A stretch of 64,000 nt of DNA from Timema cristinae (taxonomy: Eukaryota > Arthropoda > Insecta > Phasmatodea > Timematidae): contig JBCFYV010000024.1 of assembly GCA_039000515.1 (NCBI GenBank), positions 17,766,041-17,830,040 of the forward strand. The letters run 5' to 3'. Position 1 is the first letter of the stretch. Every line of letters starts with the position of its first letter. This document shows positions 46,568-57,190 of this stretch, one piece after another. Both the position numbers and the translations under genes were made by a program. The notes under the pieces were generated by a model that saw nothing but the letters and a program-made list of their open reading frames with translations, was not told the origin of the DNA and searched no databases.

Positions 46568-46771
46568 TCATGTTAGACTAGCCATCTAATGACGGGGAGA
46601 TCAAGGTTCGAATCTCGGTCGGGTGTATTGAAGGTGGTTTTTACAAAAGATTTTCCCATTCTCCCTCTACGCAAATAAGGGTATACTTCCTATAAATATA
46701 ACCTTCCTAATCCCTAAAACCATTATAGTAACTAGTACATAAGTGTATAACCCGAACGGGTATAGTAAGAT
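46568..46771 (+). mobile_element. SINE-A, 3' part of the split copy
   Basis: CTCATGTTAGACTAGCC, AAGGTTCGAATCTCGGTCGG (intact box B), then the body and ACCCGAACGGG; the tail is interrupted by SINE-B and ends at about 46965. Confidence 0.85.
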
Positions 46772-46936
46772 ACAAGACATCTTGTGAATGTGGGGAATGC
46801 CAGGCCTCCACCGTGGTTCAGATTCCACGTTAAACTGTAGGTCCTTCATTTCATCTCATAATCACCCTACCATTACACATTAGCGTAAGTGCATATAACC
46901 CGAACGGGCAGTAAGACGCGGTGCTAATAATAATAA
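46772..46936 (+). mobile_element. SINE-B, 5' truncated, inserted in the tail of SINE-A
   Basis: TATAGTAAGAT flanks it (46761-46771 and 46937-46947). It begins at CAAGACATCTTGTGAATGTG, so the tRNA-like head is missing, and ends with CCCGAACGGGCAGTAAGACG and a short TAA tail. Confidence 0.9.
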
Positions 46937-47271
46937 TATAGTAAGATGCGGTGCTAAAAAATAAGCTGTAGATTTTGAGCTCACTTGCTCAGGAGCCAAA
47001 AAAGTAGCAAACACGGCCACGTTTTTATTTAAACCTACTTAAGAGACAAACTATATTTTACGAGTCTGTCTAATGTGCCTTCCTGTAACTGAATCACTAT
47101 GTGTAATTGTGTATGTAAATTTAACGACGCAGTGAGCATTGTCCACTTGAATGTGAGTGTGCTTCATTAACATTCATATCGGGAGTTATAATAACTGAAC
47201 AAACAGTTAAAACAAAACAAGCTTTTTAATGGGACTCTTATGAGAATATATGATGCCATTCAGAAACGTAA

Positions 47272-47412
47272 TACAGTCTAATTTTCATAAGAAGTGCCTT
47301 TTCTGGCAGCTAAAAAAACTACTAGATTTACTTTCAAGTATTCACTGTCTGTCACTTTATGATTGTTATTATAAATACCTGTAAAATAACACTAAGCATA
47401 TAGTGAAACAAA
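47272..47412. mobile_element. MITE-2, first part, interrupted by SINE-A
   Basis: GTCTAATTTTCATAAGAAGT, GCCTTTTCTGGCAGCT and ATAAATACCTGTAAAATAAC. It continues after the SINE at 47675-47740 (GTTTGTATTTTCTAAAAGGC). Confidence 0.6.
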
Positions 47413-47662
47413 TTTTTAACACCGCGTCTTACTAACCATTCGGGTTTTACGCTATGTACTTATTACGCTAATGGATAAGAGATGAGGAAGGTTGAATTTA
47501 AAGGAAGTGCACGCACGTTTGCGTGAAGAGATAATGGGAAACTATTTAGGAAAGACTACCCTCAGTACACCCGACCGGGACCAAGCTCCGATCTCCCCGT
47601 CATCGGCAATATAGTAGATTACGAGAGTGACGCCTTAGATCATACGGCCACTGAAACGGGTG
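47413..47662 (-). mobile_element. SINE-A, near full length, inside MITE-2
   Basis: Tail ACCGCGTCTTACTAACCATT; CACCCGACCGGGACCAAGCT around an altered box B; head CATACGGCCACTGAAACGGG (plus-strand wording). Confidence 0.87.
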
Positions 47663-47924
47663 TGAAAAATCCTCAATTTTGTCCACAAAAATGTGTTTGT
47701 ATTTTCTAAAAGGCCCTTTTTGTGAAAATTGAACGTTGGCAAATTTTTCAAATTCTCCTTCCAAGAATGAAAATAGCTTGTAAACATTACTCCCCCCCCC
47801 CTCGTTCATTTTGATGGTGTTTCTCTCTTAATGGTTTCGCTGCAGTGTTGCGTTGCAACCAACCACTTAAGAGTCAACATCGACAACGGTTTGGAAACGC
47901 AGACAAGACACCACTTTGTTGGTT

Positions 47925-48015
47925 TTAGTGTTACGTGTCTCACTGCTCGTTCGAGCTATCTATAGCTTACAATTATTTAAAACACGTAATGAGGAAGGTG
48001 AGAGTGTTAAGAGAA
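47925..48015 (-). mobile_element. SINE-A tail fragment
   Basis: GTGTCTCACTGCTCGTTCGA and GAGGAAGGTGAGAGTG resemble the 3' third of the family. Confidence 0.4.
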
Positions 48016-48049
48016 AGAACCAGCACTGGCCTGGAGAGACGCAGGATGT

Positions 48050-48180
48050 AATCCTCACCCCTCATCCACTCATCCAGGAACAGGACCCCCGTATTCCGAG
48101 TCGGAGCTGAGCATGCCAGTCAAGTCCGCTAACGTTGAACCGGACATCTTCGACAAGAACTCCCGGAGTTTTATCCAAAC
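48050..48180. other. GC-richer coding-like island, strand uncertain
   Basis: On the minus strand an ATG in good context (AAGATGT, near 48152) opens MSGSTLADLTGMLSSDSEYG and ends GPVPG then TGA; GATGAGGG|GTGAGG, a good donor, lies just after the stop. On the plus strand the same codon register is open too (SESELSMPVKSANVEPDIFD). It could be an alternative first exon of the PH gene, an unrelated exon or a repeat. I cannot connect it to the other exons in phase. Confidence 0.25.
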
Positions 48181-48317
48181 AATTTTTTATTTTAAAAATA
48201 ATAATAAATAAAGCTTTATACACAGAGAATATAAACTCAAAGAATAAAAAATATTCTAAGAAGAGAATTTTTAATTTGGGATCCAAATTAGAATATGAAT
48301 ATCTTACCTACATTATT

Positions 48318-48440
48318 TTTTAGCACCGTTAAGGCTATGCACTTATGTACTAATTTCGCTAATTGTATAAGGGATTAAGAATACTATTCACAGAGGAAAT
48401 GCACCCGCATTTGCGCGGAGGAAGACTGGATTTTTTTTTA
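48318..48440 (-). mobile_element. SINE-A fragment
   Basis: TGCACTTATGTACTAATTTC and CACCCGCATTTGCGCGGAGG; the element is cut by a T run. Confidence 0.6.
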
Positions 48441-48599
48441 AACCATTAAGAGTAGCAGGTTAGACCAGGCGGTCAAGGTAACGAGTTAGTCTAAATTAGA
48501 ATAGGTAAATCTACCTAAATTAATTAAACTTTCCATTGCTTTTCTAACATGTAAAAGCTACATTTAAGAGCTTTCAATGCAAAATTGATGCTTGTTATT

Positions 48600-48835
48600 A
48601 ATTACGTCTAGCACTAAAGTTTATATAGTCATAATAATATAAGGAGTAAGGATCAGGAAGGTTGACTTAGAGGACGTGAAACCAAATTAGTGGAGGAGGA
48701 TGGGGAAAACTTCAGTAGTAAACTCCATGAAGAAAATCACCCGCTGTGCACGACCGGAATTCTAACCCCCACCTCCTCGCATCAACATCATTCCAATTAA
48801 GATAGAGATTCCTTAGTCCGCGTGATCACAGTCAT
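48600..48835 (-). mobile_element. SINE-A, diverged
   Basis: GGATCAGGAAGGTTGACTTA, CACGACCGGAATTCTAACCC and TTCCTTAGTCCGCGTGATCA correspond to body, box B and box A regions on the minus strand. Confidence 0.6.
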
Positions 48836-49019
48836 TAGAACGAAGGAAAAGAAGAGGGGGGAGAGGAAACCGAATTACTAGAAACAATGCAGTATTCATC
48901 CGCTACGAATATTTTGTCACTTTTTTTGTACAAAAACAAATTTTCAAGACGGACGAATCCGAAGATGTTTTTGAGTAATTCTTTAACTGTCATTAAAAAT
49001 CAAAGTTATTCTGAACGAA

Positions 49020-49740
49020 CACTCCTATGGTAGTTAGTGAATCACTGGCAGGGTCGATCGATGCAACAAGTGCATTCGCACATAACTGAAGATAAGAGGG
49101 AGGGGGGGGGGGAGAGAGAGAGAGAAATGGTGTTCAAGAGATGTAATATGGTTACTAGCAAAACATGTTCAGGCTGAGTCAAAATAGACATTCTGAAGTA
49201 AACAGTAAAATACATCACAGTTGGAATGCCGAAAGAGGGCACGGCCAATTCCAGTTACTACGTTCGATTATATTTCCCAGAAACCTTTGTAATCCCCTTC
49301 TTCTACTATCCGCTTTCCCCCCTGAGATGCCAGTTGTACAGCACTCCCTTGTTAGGTGGGCTAATCACTTGCGAGATGGTCGCTTCAAGCACATTCCAGA
49401 CAGCAATCGCGAGTTGAAGAAGCCACCGCTCAGGGGGAAGGTGTTGTGACCACAGTTCGCAAGGTGTGGGGCCTCATTTACTGATCTATTGTTTTGCCCC
49501 CAGTTCAGTGCAGAACTCAAAAACATGATAGTAAAGAGTTGTTTGTGAGCCAAATTGAGGTTTGGCTACGGTTGGCTAGAGGAATATTACACACTATTTG
49601 ATATAGTTTTTAAATGTTAGCGTAGGTGGGAGGATGTGTGTGATGGACTACAGTGTGTCCAGAGTGTAAAGGTACAGTACTGTAACTGCGACTCTGTTTG
49701 CAGAGGTCAATAAAACTGTGGTATTTGTAAAAATTGAACT
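49020..49740. other. Sequence without a firm feature; weak coding-like segment
   Basis: A minus-strand frame at 49365-49445 reads NTFPLSGGFFNSRLLSGMCL. An AG before it and a GTGATT after it could be splice sites, but the pyrimidine tract and phase cannot be tied to the PH gene. (GA)n and a poly-G run lie at 49096-49126. Confidence 0.25.
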
Positions 49741-49884
49741 CTTTAGCTAACATGACTATATGTACTCTCCGTTTATCCTAAATGGTAACAATCCTGTCTT
49801 AACCGACTGTACTATGACCCTATATTGAAATAAGACAGGTTGCAAACCATTGTAATTACGAGAATATGCGTATGGGAGATCACA

Positions 49885-49965
49885 ATTAAATTGATTAAAT
49901 TAGTTGAAAAATGAAACCTGGACACGGGTTCGATTCCCATGTCCAGGTGTAATTTTCAACTTTAA
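49885..49965 (+). mobile_element. SINE-D fragment
   Basis: GGGTTCGATTCCCATGTCCA (box B) followed by AATTTTCAACTTTAATTTAA. It matches the 3' half of elements at 56165 and 57100. CCTGGACACGGG and CCCATGTCCAGG make a hairpin here. Confidence 0.5.
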
Positions 49966-49974
49966 TTTAAATTA

Positions 49975-50198
49975 TACACTTTGGTGGCCGCGTGGTCTAG
50001 CGCGCTACCCTCGTGTTAGACTAGACTGCCGAAAACGGGGAGATCGGGTGCATTGAGGGTGGTTTCTCTAAATGGTTTTCCATTTTCCTCCCAAGCAAGT
50101 GCGGATGCACTTCCTCAAACCTTTCTAATCCCTAAACCATTGGTGCAATTAGTAAATAACGTATAACCCGAAAGGGTAGTAAGACGCGTTGCTAAAAA
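49975..50198 (+). mobile_element. SINE-A lacking box B
   Basis: TTGGTGGCCGCGTGGTCTAG head and GTGTTAGACTAGACTGCCGA, then GGGGAGATC runs straight into GGGTGCATTG: the segment with GGTTCGAATC is deleted. The tail ACCCGAAAGGGTAGTAAGAC is intact. This copy should be unable to recruit TFIIIC through box B. Confidence 0.85.
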
Positions 50199-50289
50199 CT
50201 TTTTTAAATTAACCTATATTGCAAGCCACGCCATAGTGGAACAATGAAAGGTAAGCTTACTCTCTTTCTGGGTAAACAAAGGGTACAGT

Positions 50290-50512
50290 ACAATTTTCAT
50301 ACGAAGAACCTTATCTGATAGAAAACGTAATTGATATACTTTCATACGTAAAGTCATATATTTATACGCTAGGTCGTGTGATCTGTAGCTATACTTTTTA
50401 AGACACATCAATATCTATAAAACAAAAAATACAGTAAAATATTATGAATGTTTAGCGCAAAAAGTTTGTATTTTTAAAAAGGTTCTTCAAACGAAAATTG
50501 GGCTGTAATTTA
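50290..50512. mobile_element. MITE-2 copy, near complete
   Basis: ATTTTCATACGAAGAACC, TCATACGTAAAGTCATATAT, GTGTGATCTGTAGCTATAC, ACATCAATATCTATAAAACA and AGTTTGTATTTTTAAAAAGG in order. The outer segments are inverted copies of one another. Confidence 0.65.
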
Positions 50513-50689
50513 ATATTAAATGGTTTTATTATATTGGCTTCATTTATGTATACATAAATTAATAATGAGACAAGGAACAACGAGACAAGATATAAGCTGC
50601 TCGTGTTTTCATGCCTCTGACGCGACCTACGTTGTGCAGTTTTACATGATTCCTTTATATGTTTTGGTTTTATCACTAGTTTATACGAA

Positions 50690-51178
50690 ACTAGATAGCT
50701 GTTGCCCGCGGCTTTGCTCGCGTGGAAGTTGATTATATACAAATACGAAAATATACATATGTATTTACAGATTAATTTAAAATATTACGTTACGTTGATG
50801 ACCATAACTTGACCTCAGATCAAAAATAATGCAAGTCCGATACAAACTTTCACCCCTTTTTCATCCCTTATTAAATAAAATTTCCAAAATTCCTGAAACA
50901 CATATTTATTTGTTTTACGTCAATAACCGAAATACAAAATTTTGTTTATGTAACTTTCAAAATGACGGACTTTCATACATATTATCATCCTCTATTTTGA
51001 CCCCTTTGGGGTGGAATTTTCTAAAATCCTTTCTTAGTGGGTGCCTACATAACAAAATGAATATACAGTCCGAATTTCATGCTTGTAGCCTTAATAGTTT
51101 GCGCTCGGCGATGATGAATCAGTCAGTCAGTCAGTCAATCAATCAGGACATGTTATTTTATAAGTATAGATTAACTTA
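50690..51178. mobile_element. Unclassified insect-type interspersed repeat
   Basis: CTAGATAGCTGTTGCCCGCG with GCTTTGCTCGCGTGG at the start, CCCCTTTGGGGTGGAATTTT inside, and (TCAG)n/(TCAA)n then TTTTATAAGTATAGATTA at the end. This kind of ending is common in insect transposons, but I cannot assign the class. No coding frame was recognised. Confidence 0.5.
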
Positions 51179-51293
51179 AATAATCGGTTCATTTCATGCT
51201 AAGTCACTTCTTTAGTCCATTATTTAAAACATGAGTCATTGTAGACGTCGGCTATATCAGTCTATAGTTGCAATCGAAGTTACTTTTTTACAA

Positions 51294-51538
51294 GCATAGC
51301 GTCCTGCTACACGTTCAGGTTGTACACCTACGTACTAATTTACGCTAGTAGATTAGTTATGAGGAAGGTAGAATTTAGAGGAAGTGTACCCGCATTTCCG
51401 TGGACAAAGTGTGAGAAAGCCTCTAAGAAAAACCAACCTCAATACACCCAACCTGTATCAAACAACGATCTCCCCATAATCGGCAGTCCAGTCTATTGCG
51501 AGAGTAGCACATTATACCATGCAGCCACCGGGGCGGGT
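51294..51538 (-). mobile_element. SINE-A, near full length
   Basis: On the minus strand: ACCCGCCCCGGTGGCTGCAT head, a degraded box B region and TGGTATAATGTGCTACTCTC box A region; CACGGAAATGCGGGTACACT body. Confidence 0.85.
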
Positions 51539-51570
51539 CTCTAATGTAACCAAATGTGGATAGCCCTTAA

Positions 51571-51933
51571 GGTGCGGCAGAAGGCAGTGCGACTAATTTT
51601 ACAGCTTTTATAGCATTAAATTTTTTTTGCCAAAATAAATCAAATATTTCTCCAGTAGCAACGTAGAGTTTAGTTTTCTGCACATGCTAATATCAACAGA
51701 TCTTGAATATATGTCAAGGGTGTCCTGGAATTTTGTCAAAACTTTTTCTCTTTATTTAAAATGTTTTGACCAAATTTCAGGACATCATTGACGGATATTC
51801 AAGATCTGTTGATATTAGCATGTGCAGAAAACTAAACTCTACATTGCTACTGGAGAAATATTTGATTTATTTTGGCCAAAAAAATTATATTCCATAAAAA
51901 CTGAGAAATACTTGCACTCCCTTCTGCCGCACC
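51571..51933. mobile_element. MITE-1, complete 363-base palindromic copy with TTAA on both sides
   Basis: TTAA at 51567-51570 and 51934-51937. Termini GGTGCGGCAGAAGG and CCTTCTGCCGCACC are perfect inverted repeats. Inner arms TCTGCACATGCTAATATCAA and TTGATATTAGCATGTGCAGA are also inverted, so most of the element can fold into one hairpin. TTAA target duplication is characteristic of piggyBac-type transposition; no transposase is present. Confidence 0.92.
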
Positions 51934-52589
51934 TTAAGACGGGTAGTGAGACGCAGTGAAAAAATAATTTAAAAACTATCATTTGAACGCTTGTAGATCA
52001 TAAAGGGACCACGATATTCTCAAAGACCAAAATTGGGTTCAAACCTTGCACACGTTTGGAAAACACTGCTCTGTAAGAGTTGAGACAAAGAGGTACAGTA
52101 CTAATTTCCTGACACATGAGTCACTCGAAAACGTCAAGGCCACAATTGTTATTACTTACCATCATAAAAGAGTGAATTATCTTCTTCAACATAACGCACC
52201 GATAAACTACCAGCCCACAAGCTCCTTCCTGAACGCGGTCCATTAGCGGAGCCGGGATTCTAACCCAGGCCTTTGTTCTCACGAGAACAAGTGGTCACGA
52301 CTCGGAGAGAACCACTCACGATTTCATTCCACGGAACCCAGATAAAGACAGAAGTGAAGTGAAGTAGGAAACGGGGCTCGTATCGTGTGCCTTGTCCAGG
52401 TAAACTCAGGTAACGGTGAGCCAGTTATCTCTTCTCTCTGGAGGAACGTGCTTCAGACGCACGAGGCCACAACATTGGAGAACAGCCGTGGACAAAGTGC
52501 GGCACGAGGGCCCGTCTGAGAAACACCGCGCTGGTGGCGCCAAATACAGATTAACGTTAGATGGAAAACTTTCATTCATTTATACCATG

Positions 52590-52703
52590 AGAGTGAACCG
52601 TGAACGCGAGATAAGATTCGTATTTGTACAGTTTTATAACAAAAAACTATTTTAGGCCAAAATAAATAAAATATTTCTTTAGTAGATACATTTATTGGAA
52701 TAA
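52590..52703. mobile_element. MITE-1 end fragment adjoining a minisatellite
   Basis: GAACGCGAGATAAGATTCGT and AGGCCAAAATAAATAAAATA, then TTTCTTTAGTAGATACATTT, match the outer left arm of MITE-1. The element then gives way to the 31-base array. Confidence 0.6.
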
Positions 52704-53583
52704 GAGTACATGCTCTACAAGTGTATGAAACAATGAGTACATGCTCTACAAGTGTATGAAACAATGAGTGCATACTCTACAAGTGTATGAAACAATGAGT
52801 ACATGCTCTACAAGTGTATGAAACAATGAGTGCATGCTCTACAAGTGTATGAAACAATGAGTACATGCTCTACACGTGTATGAAACAATGAGTACATGCT
52901 CTACAAGTGTATGAAACAATGAGTACATGCTCTACAAGTGTATGGAACAATGAGTACATGCTCTACAAGTGTATGAAACAATGAGTGCATACTCTACAAG
53001 TGTATGAAACAATGAGTACATGCTCTACAAGTGTATGAAACAATGAGTGCATGCTCTACAAGTGTATGAAACAATGAGTACATGCTCTACACGTGTATGA
53101 AACAATGAGTACATGCTCTACAAGTGTATGAAACAATGAGTACATGCTCTACAAGTGTATGGAACAATGAGTACATGCTCTACAAGTGTATGAAACAATG
53201 AGTGCATACTCTACAAGTGTATGAAACAATGAGTACATGCTCTACAAGTGTATGAAACAATGAGTGCATGCTCTACAAGTGTATGAAACAATGAGTACAT
53301 GCTCTACAAGTGTATGAAACAATGAGTGCATGCTCTACAAGTGTATGAAACAACGAGTACATGCTCTACAAGTGTATGAAACAATGAGTACATGCTCTAC
53401 AAGTGTATGAAACAATGAGTGCATGCTCTACAAGTGTATGAAACAACGAGTACATGCTCTACAAGTGTATGAAACAATGAGTACATGCTCTACAAGTGTA
53501 TGAAACAATGAGTGCATGCTCTACAAGTGTATGAAACAATGAGTACATGCTCTACAAGTGTATGAAACAATGAGTACATGCTC
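52704..53583. repeat. 31-base minisatellite (about 28 copies) with higher-order structure
   Basis: Unit ACATGCTCTACAAGTGTATG then AAACAATGAGT. Variants (GTGCA for GTACA, CACGTG for CAAGTG, GGAACAA for GAAACAA, AACGAG for AATGAG) recur in the same order 217 bases (7 units) apart, for example CACGTG near 52872 and 53089. A later two- or three-unit block with AACGAG is also repeated. Confidence 0.95.
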
Positions 53584-53705
53584 ATCTAACTAGAACCTGA
53601 ACCGATCTCGCCAGGAACCCAGAGTCTGGGATATAACGCTGCTACAGCGAAACTGAAGATTGTAAAGATCTATCTATGTGTGCGTAGTTAAATTATTCAT
53701 GTGTG

Positions 53706-53846
53706 CACCTCGTGTAAATACTCAACTGGGGTGTTCGCATATTGACACTAATGGAATAAGGATGAGTAAGATATTGATTTAAATAAAATGCAACAATATT
53801 TGCGTGTAAGTTGAATGGAAAATATTTAAGAACAAAACCTAGTTGT
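53706..53846 (-). mobile_element. SINE-A fragment
   Basis: GTTCGCATATTGACACTAAT, ATTTGCGTGTAAGTTGAATG and AATATTTAAGAACAAAACC match the 3' half of the family. Confidence 0.55.
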
Positions 53847-53999
53847 CTGGAAAGGACGGGGAAACAATTTTATTATAATGAAACGGAGGTAGCCAAATTG
53901 TCAGTGAACCCAAAGAGACAAACATTCGTTCACAAGTATGGTTCATATTAGATCAACGACAATACCCACGTGATCCGTCAATAGGCTATCACATGCATC

Positions 54000-54179
54000 A
54001 GATTCCAAACCCTTCCTTCACCTCTGACAAGACATCTTGTGAATTTGGGGAATGCCAGGCCTCCACTGTGGTTCGGATTCCACGTTCAATTGTAGGTCCT
54101 TCATTTCTTCTCACAATCACCCTACCATTACACATTAGCGTAAGTGCGTATAACCCGAACGGGTAGTAAGACGCGGTGC

Positions 54180-54239
<60 letters not shown>
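54000..54239 (+). mobile_element. SINE-B, 5' truncated, with 10-base target-site duplication
   Basis: CACATGCATC at 53990-53999 and 54240-54249. Starts inside the body at AGATTCCAAACCCTTCC, includes ACAAGACATCTTGTGAATTT, and ends TAACCCGAACGGGTAGTAAG and about 20 TAA units. Confidence 0.92.
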
Positions 54240-54241
<2 letters not shown>

Positions 54242-54249
54242 CATGCATC

Positions 54250-54430
54250 GGTGCTTGCAATAGGCTGGGAGGTTGGTGTTCGAATCCCGTCTGGAAGTAC
54301 TGAATGTGTTGGTTTTCCTAAATGGTTCCCCACTCTCTCCTCACATAAAGGCACGATTCCTGTGAAATAATTACCTCACCCATTCCCACACCCCTAGTGT
54401 TACTAAATGTGCAGAGCCAGGAAGGTTAGT
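54250..54430 (+). mobile_element. SINE-A fragment behind SINE-B
   Basis: TTGGTGTTCGAATCCCGTCT (box B), GGTTTTCCTAAATGGTTCCC and CACATAAAGGCACGATTCCT match the middle of SINE-A. The end is diverged. Confidence 0.6.
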
Positions 54431-54487
54431 GTGAAACAAAGAGAAAAATAAACCATCTCTCGTTTCATTGTGGCACTTTGTGTTCAC

Positions 54488-54570
54488 CCCTGTTGTAGCT
54501 GCACAGCTTGGGAGAAGTCTATCTTTCAGACCAGGAGATGCTCTGAGGGGTTCTTCCTTTCCTCCATTTC
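54488..54570 (-). CDS. Candidate upstream coding exon of the PH-domain gene
   Basis: An 83-base segment between ATTAATTCCAG (acceptor) and GGG|GTGAAC (donor). Only one of three frames is open. It starts in phase 1 and ends in phase 0, which fits the exon at 28790-28981. Residues: NGGKEEPLRASPGLKDRLLP, then SCAATTG. The composition (Ser, Pro, Lys, Leu) looks like coding sequence, but the distance is about 25.5 kb and the polypyrimidine tract is weak. It could be an exon of another gene or chance. Confidence 0.4.
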
Positions 54571-55930
54571 CTGGAATTAATAATTTATTGTGTGTTTATA
54601 AGAATTATTTCGGCGAGAACGGGAAAATAAGACTTGTCTTAAAAACCGAAGTGCAAGCAATAGCAAAAAGGAGTTGCGGACCTCTGACAAGATATATCGA
54701 GGAATAAAGCAGTATTTTAGAGCTGGGACACGTGTAAGAATATCACGCCCGTTTACATGAAGCTTATAGTAAAGTTACCATTTGTTTCGTGGCATTTTGG
54801 GGGTAGTCAATTTAACATCACTGCTGAAAGCCGGATATGTATTGCCATTTAAATGGTAGGGCCTAAATAATACACCATATATTCATGCGTTTTTAGACAG
54901 TGTCGATAAATTAGGTCTATATCATATTATGAAAATGAAAAGATACGGTACATGAAAGTATTAAACTAGTCTACATACAATTAGAAATAAAAGTTAAGAT
55001 AAAAAAAAAGGTCAGCATGTGTGAAAAATATCTTCACTAGCTTTGATCATGTGCAGTGTTGACATATTTTACGCTTAAACCATTTTATCAACAGACTTGA
55101 TTAAGACAGTTTTATTAAATTCATATAAATTTTAGCTTGAATTAATATATTTAAGAGCCTTGGCCCTGCCTAGTGCAATTCTAAAACCTATTTTGTGGGA
55201 TGGTTGGCGGGAGGGTGAAAGGCGTGGTGTGGCTTCACAACCGACCAACGTATCCTTTCGCCCAACAAGAACAGATGGATCACGGAAACCGTAGATGGCA
55301 CTAACTACCGGACAGGTCTTGCGGAAAAATCATACGTTTGGAAATATCAGTTTTCTCGAGAACAAGTTAAATTTATATGTTAATATTTTCAACACCCCTT
55401 CAAGATAATGTATCGATGTTTATTAATTGTTAAATTTTCTTATTTTTTGTTATGAAGCCGGCAGTTTTCTGTTCAAAAATGTCAATTTTATCGATATTTG
55501 ATCACTGTTAAAATTATAGAGTAGGTGTTTATATAAAAAGTATAACTTAATCAAACGCTTCTATTCTTGAACAAACCGTTTCCGAAAAGAAAATTTCAAA
55601 ACAATAACAATTCTTGAAGATAACCGTTTAGTTTCCATGGCTCTGCTTTTCCACGCACAAATGAAAAGGGCCAATCGCTTAACAAAATCAAGGACAAAAA
55701 CAATCTTATTTTGGGGACTTCCCCAAAAAAACAGAGGGGAATAATGATAGAGGGGGAAAAAATAATCAAACATACATTTGGTGAAAACCCCCGCGTGCCA
55801 GTATGTATTTTTTTTTGGGAAGTAAAAGGGGCTCACACACATGTAAAATTGACTGAATTCATATTAGCTATTGTTTGTAGGAGTATGAGGGAGAAAATAT
55901 TGGCACGCATAGTACGTGTATAAATAACCG
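54571..55930. other. Sequence without a recognised feature
   Basis: AT-rich; open frames at 55561-55842 and 55711-55923 overlap on opposite strands and show no motif. Confidence 0.4.
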
Positions 55931-55934
55931 ATTC

Positions 55935-56050
55935 ACTCCGTCAAGTCATTAACGTGCATGCCTTTCACTTGAAGAGTTTACCGGTTCAAAGCCCACCCGA
56001 AGAAGGTAAGTGGGATGGAATTTACGATTGAAACGCTCAGTGGATGCCAA
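55935..56050 (+). mobile_element. Possible tRNA-derived SINE head, unassigned
   Basis: GTCAAGTCATTAACGTGCAT and ACCGGTTCAAAGCCCACCCG look like degenerate box A and box B about the right distance apart. No other copy in the window. Confidence 0.35.
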
Positions 56051-56164
56051 GTGTTCATAAATATCTCGTGTACAGTGACTGTAAAACACAGATAATTATG
56101 ACCGGATATAAGTCATATTGTATGGGATATTCTTTGTCAAACTAATTGGCTAAGTATTATAAAC

Positions 56165-56265
56165 TTTTAATTGAAAAATGACACATGGGCTGGAAATCGA
56201 ACCTAGGACCTTTGGCTTAGTACGCCAATGCTATAACCACTGAGCAATCCAGAAGTTGTCAAGTA
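56165..56265 (-). mobile_element. SINE-D
   Basis: On the minus strand: GGATTGCTCAGTGGTTATAG (box A-like), AGCCAAAGGTCCTAGGTTCG (box B region) and CATGTGTCATTTTTCAATTA. It resembles a tRNA gene in the first 70 bases, but the shared downstream tail marks it as a SINE. Confidence 0.65.
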
Positions 56266-57099
56266 CCCAGGGTTTTCTTTACTCATATTTCCATCACATC
56301 CATTCAAACCCACCACAGAGTGCCTTAAAATAGGAGTGAAGAATAACCCTGTGCAGAGCCATTTTTAGGAAATCTGAGGCCCCCTTTTGTATGGTAGTTT
56401 TTCAATTTTAGCACTAAGCCGTTATAATATATTAATACGTACTTATGTTACTTCATTATTTCTAATGTTTTGTGAAATATTGATCAATCCATTAAATGAC
56501 CGTCATTGATTAAAATGCAATCAATCCAATTAAGCTAAACAAAAAAAAAATCAACCCTTTATAGTTACATAGTGGACAATTCATTTGAACAAATGAATAC
56601 GAAATAAATAAAACGAGTTACAGTTTACACAATACATAAACAAAAAAATATATTAATCAACTCACGTAGAAATAAATTTCTTTTTCGCCTTTTCACCGTC
56701 AACGAGTTCAATCTCCCTTGTGTCATGGTAGATTGAAATTGGTTCTTTACAAAATACGATTTTGAAAATCACCTTTTAAAAACTGGCTACAGATCCTTAC
56801 TGTATCGTTTGACCAACTCATCAGCGCTCGATTGAAACATATTATTCTAATAAAGTAGATCGTAAATGACATAAAGCTAGGGCTTAAGGAATCCAGAATG
56901 GAATCCTATCGCTAAACGAAGATTTATTGCTTGTATTATTAATTATCTGTACACCACTATTTGATGTGAAATTTAGAATAGTCACTGTAATTGAATTTCA
57001 TAGTTTTCGGAGAAAATGTGGCACGCTGGAATGTGATTTTTAGGGCAACTGCTACCCTTTGTCTCCCCCCCCCCCCATCCCCTAGACTTGGACAATTTC

Positions 57100-57190
57100 T
57101 GAATATCAAAGTGGTGAAAGCACTGGGTTACTAAGTCAAAGGTCTCGGGCTCGATTCCTGCGTCTAGATATCATTTTTCAATTAAAATAC
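57100..57190 (+). mobile_element. SINE-D, diverged
   Basis: AAGTCAAAGGTCTCGGGCTC, then GATTCCTGCGTCTAGATATC and ATTTTTCAATTAAAATAC; same layout as the copy at 56165. Confidence 0.58.

Noticed and set aside
49365..49553. Minus-strand frame as an exon of the PH gene
   Set aside because: Possible splice sites are weak and the phase cannot be tied to either neighbour; kept only as a weak coding-like segment.
52704..53583. Possible CRISPR or coding repeat
   Set aside because: Contiguous 31-base units without spacers and with stops in frame.
53998..54370. Open frames over the TAA repeat
   Set aside because: They are formed by the SINE-B tail and flanking SINE sequence.
56190..56265. Functional tRNA gene on the minus strand
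   Set aside because: It resembles a tRNA, but its downstream CATTTTTCAATTA tail is shared with 49885 and 57100, so it is a SINE head.
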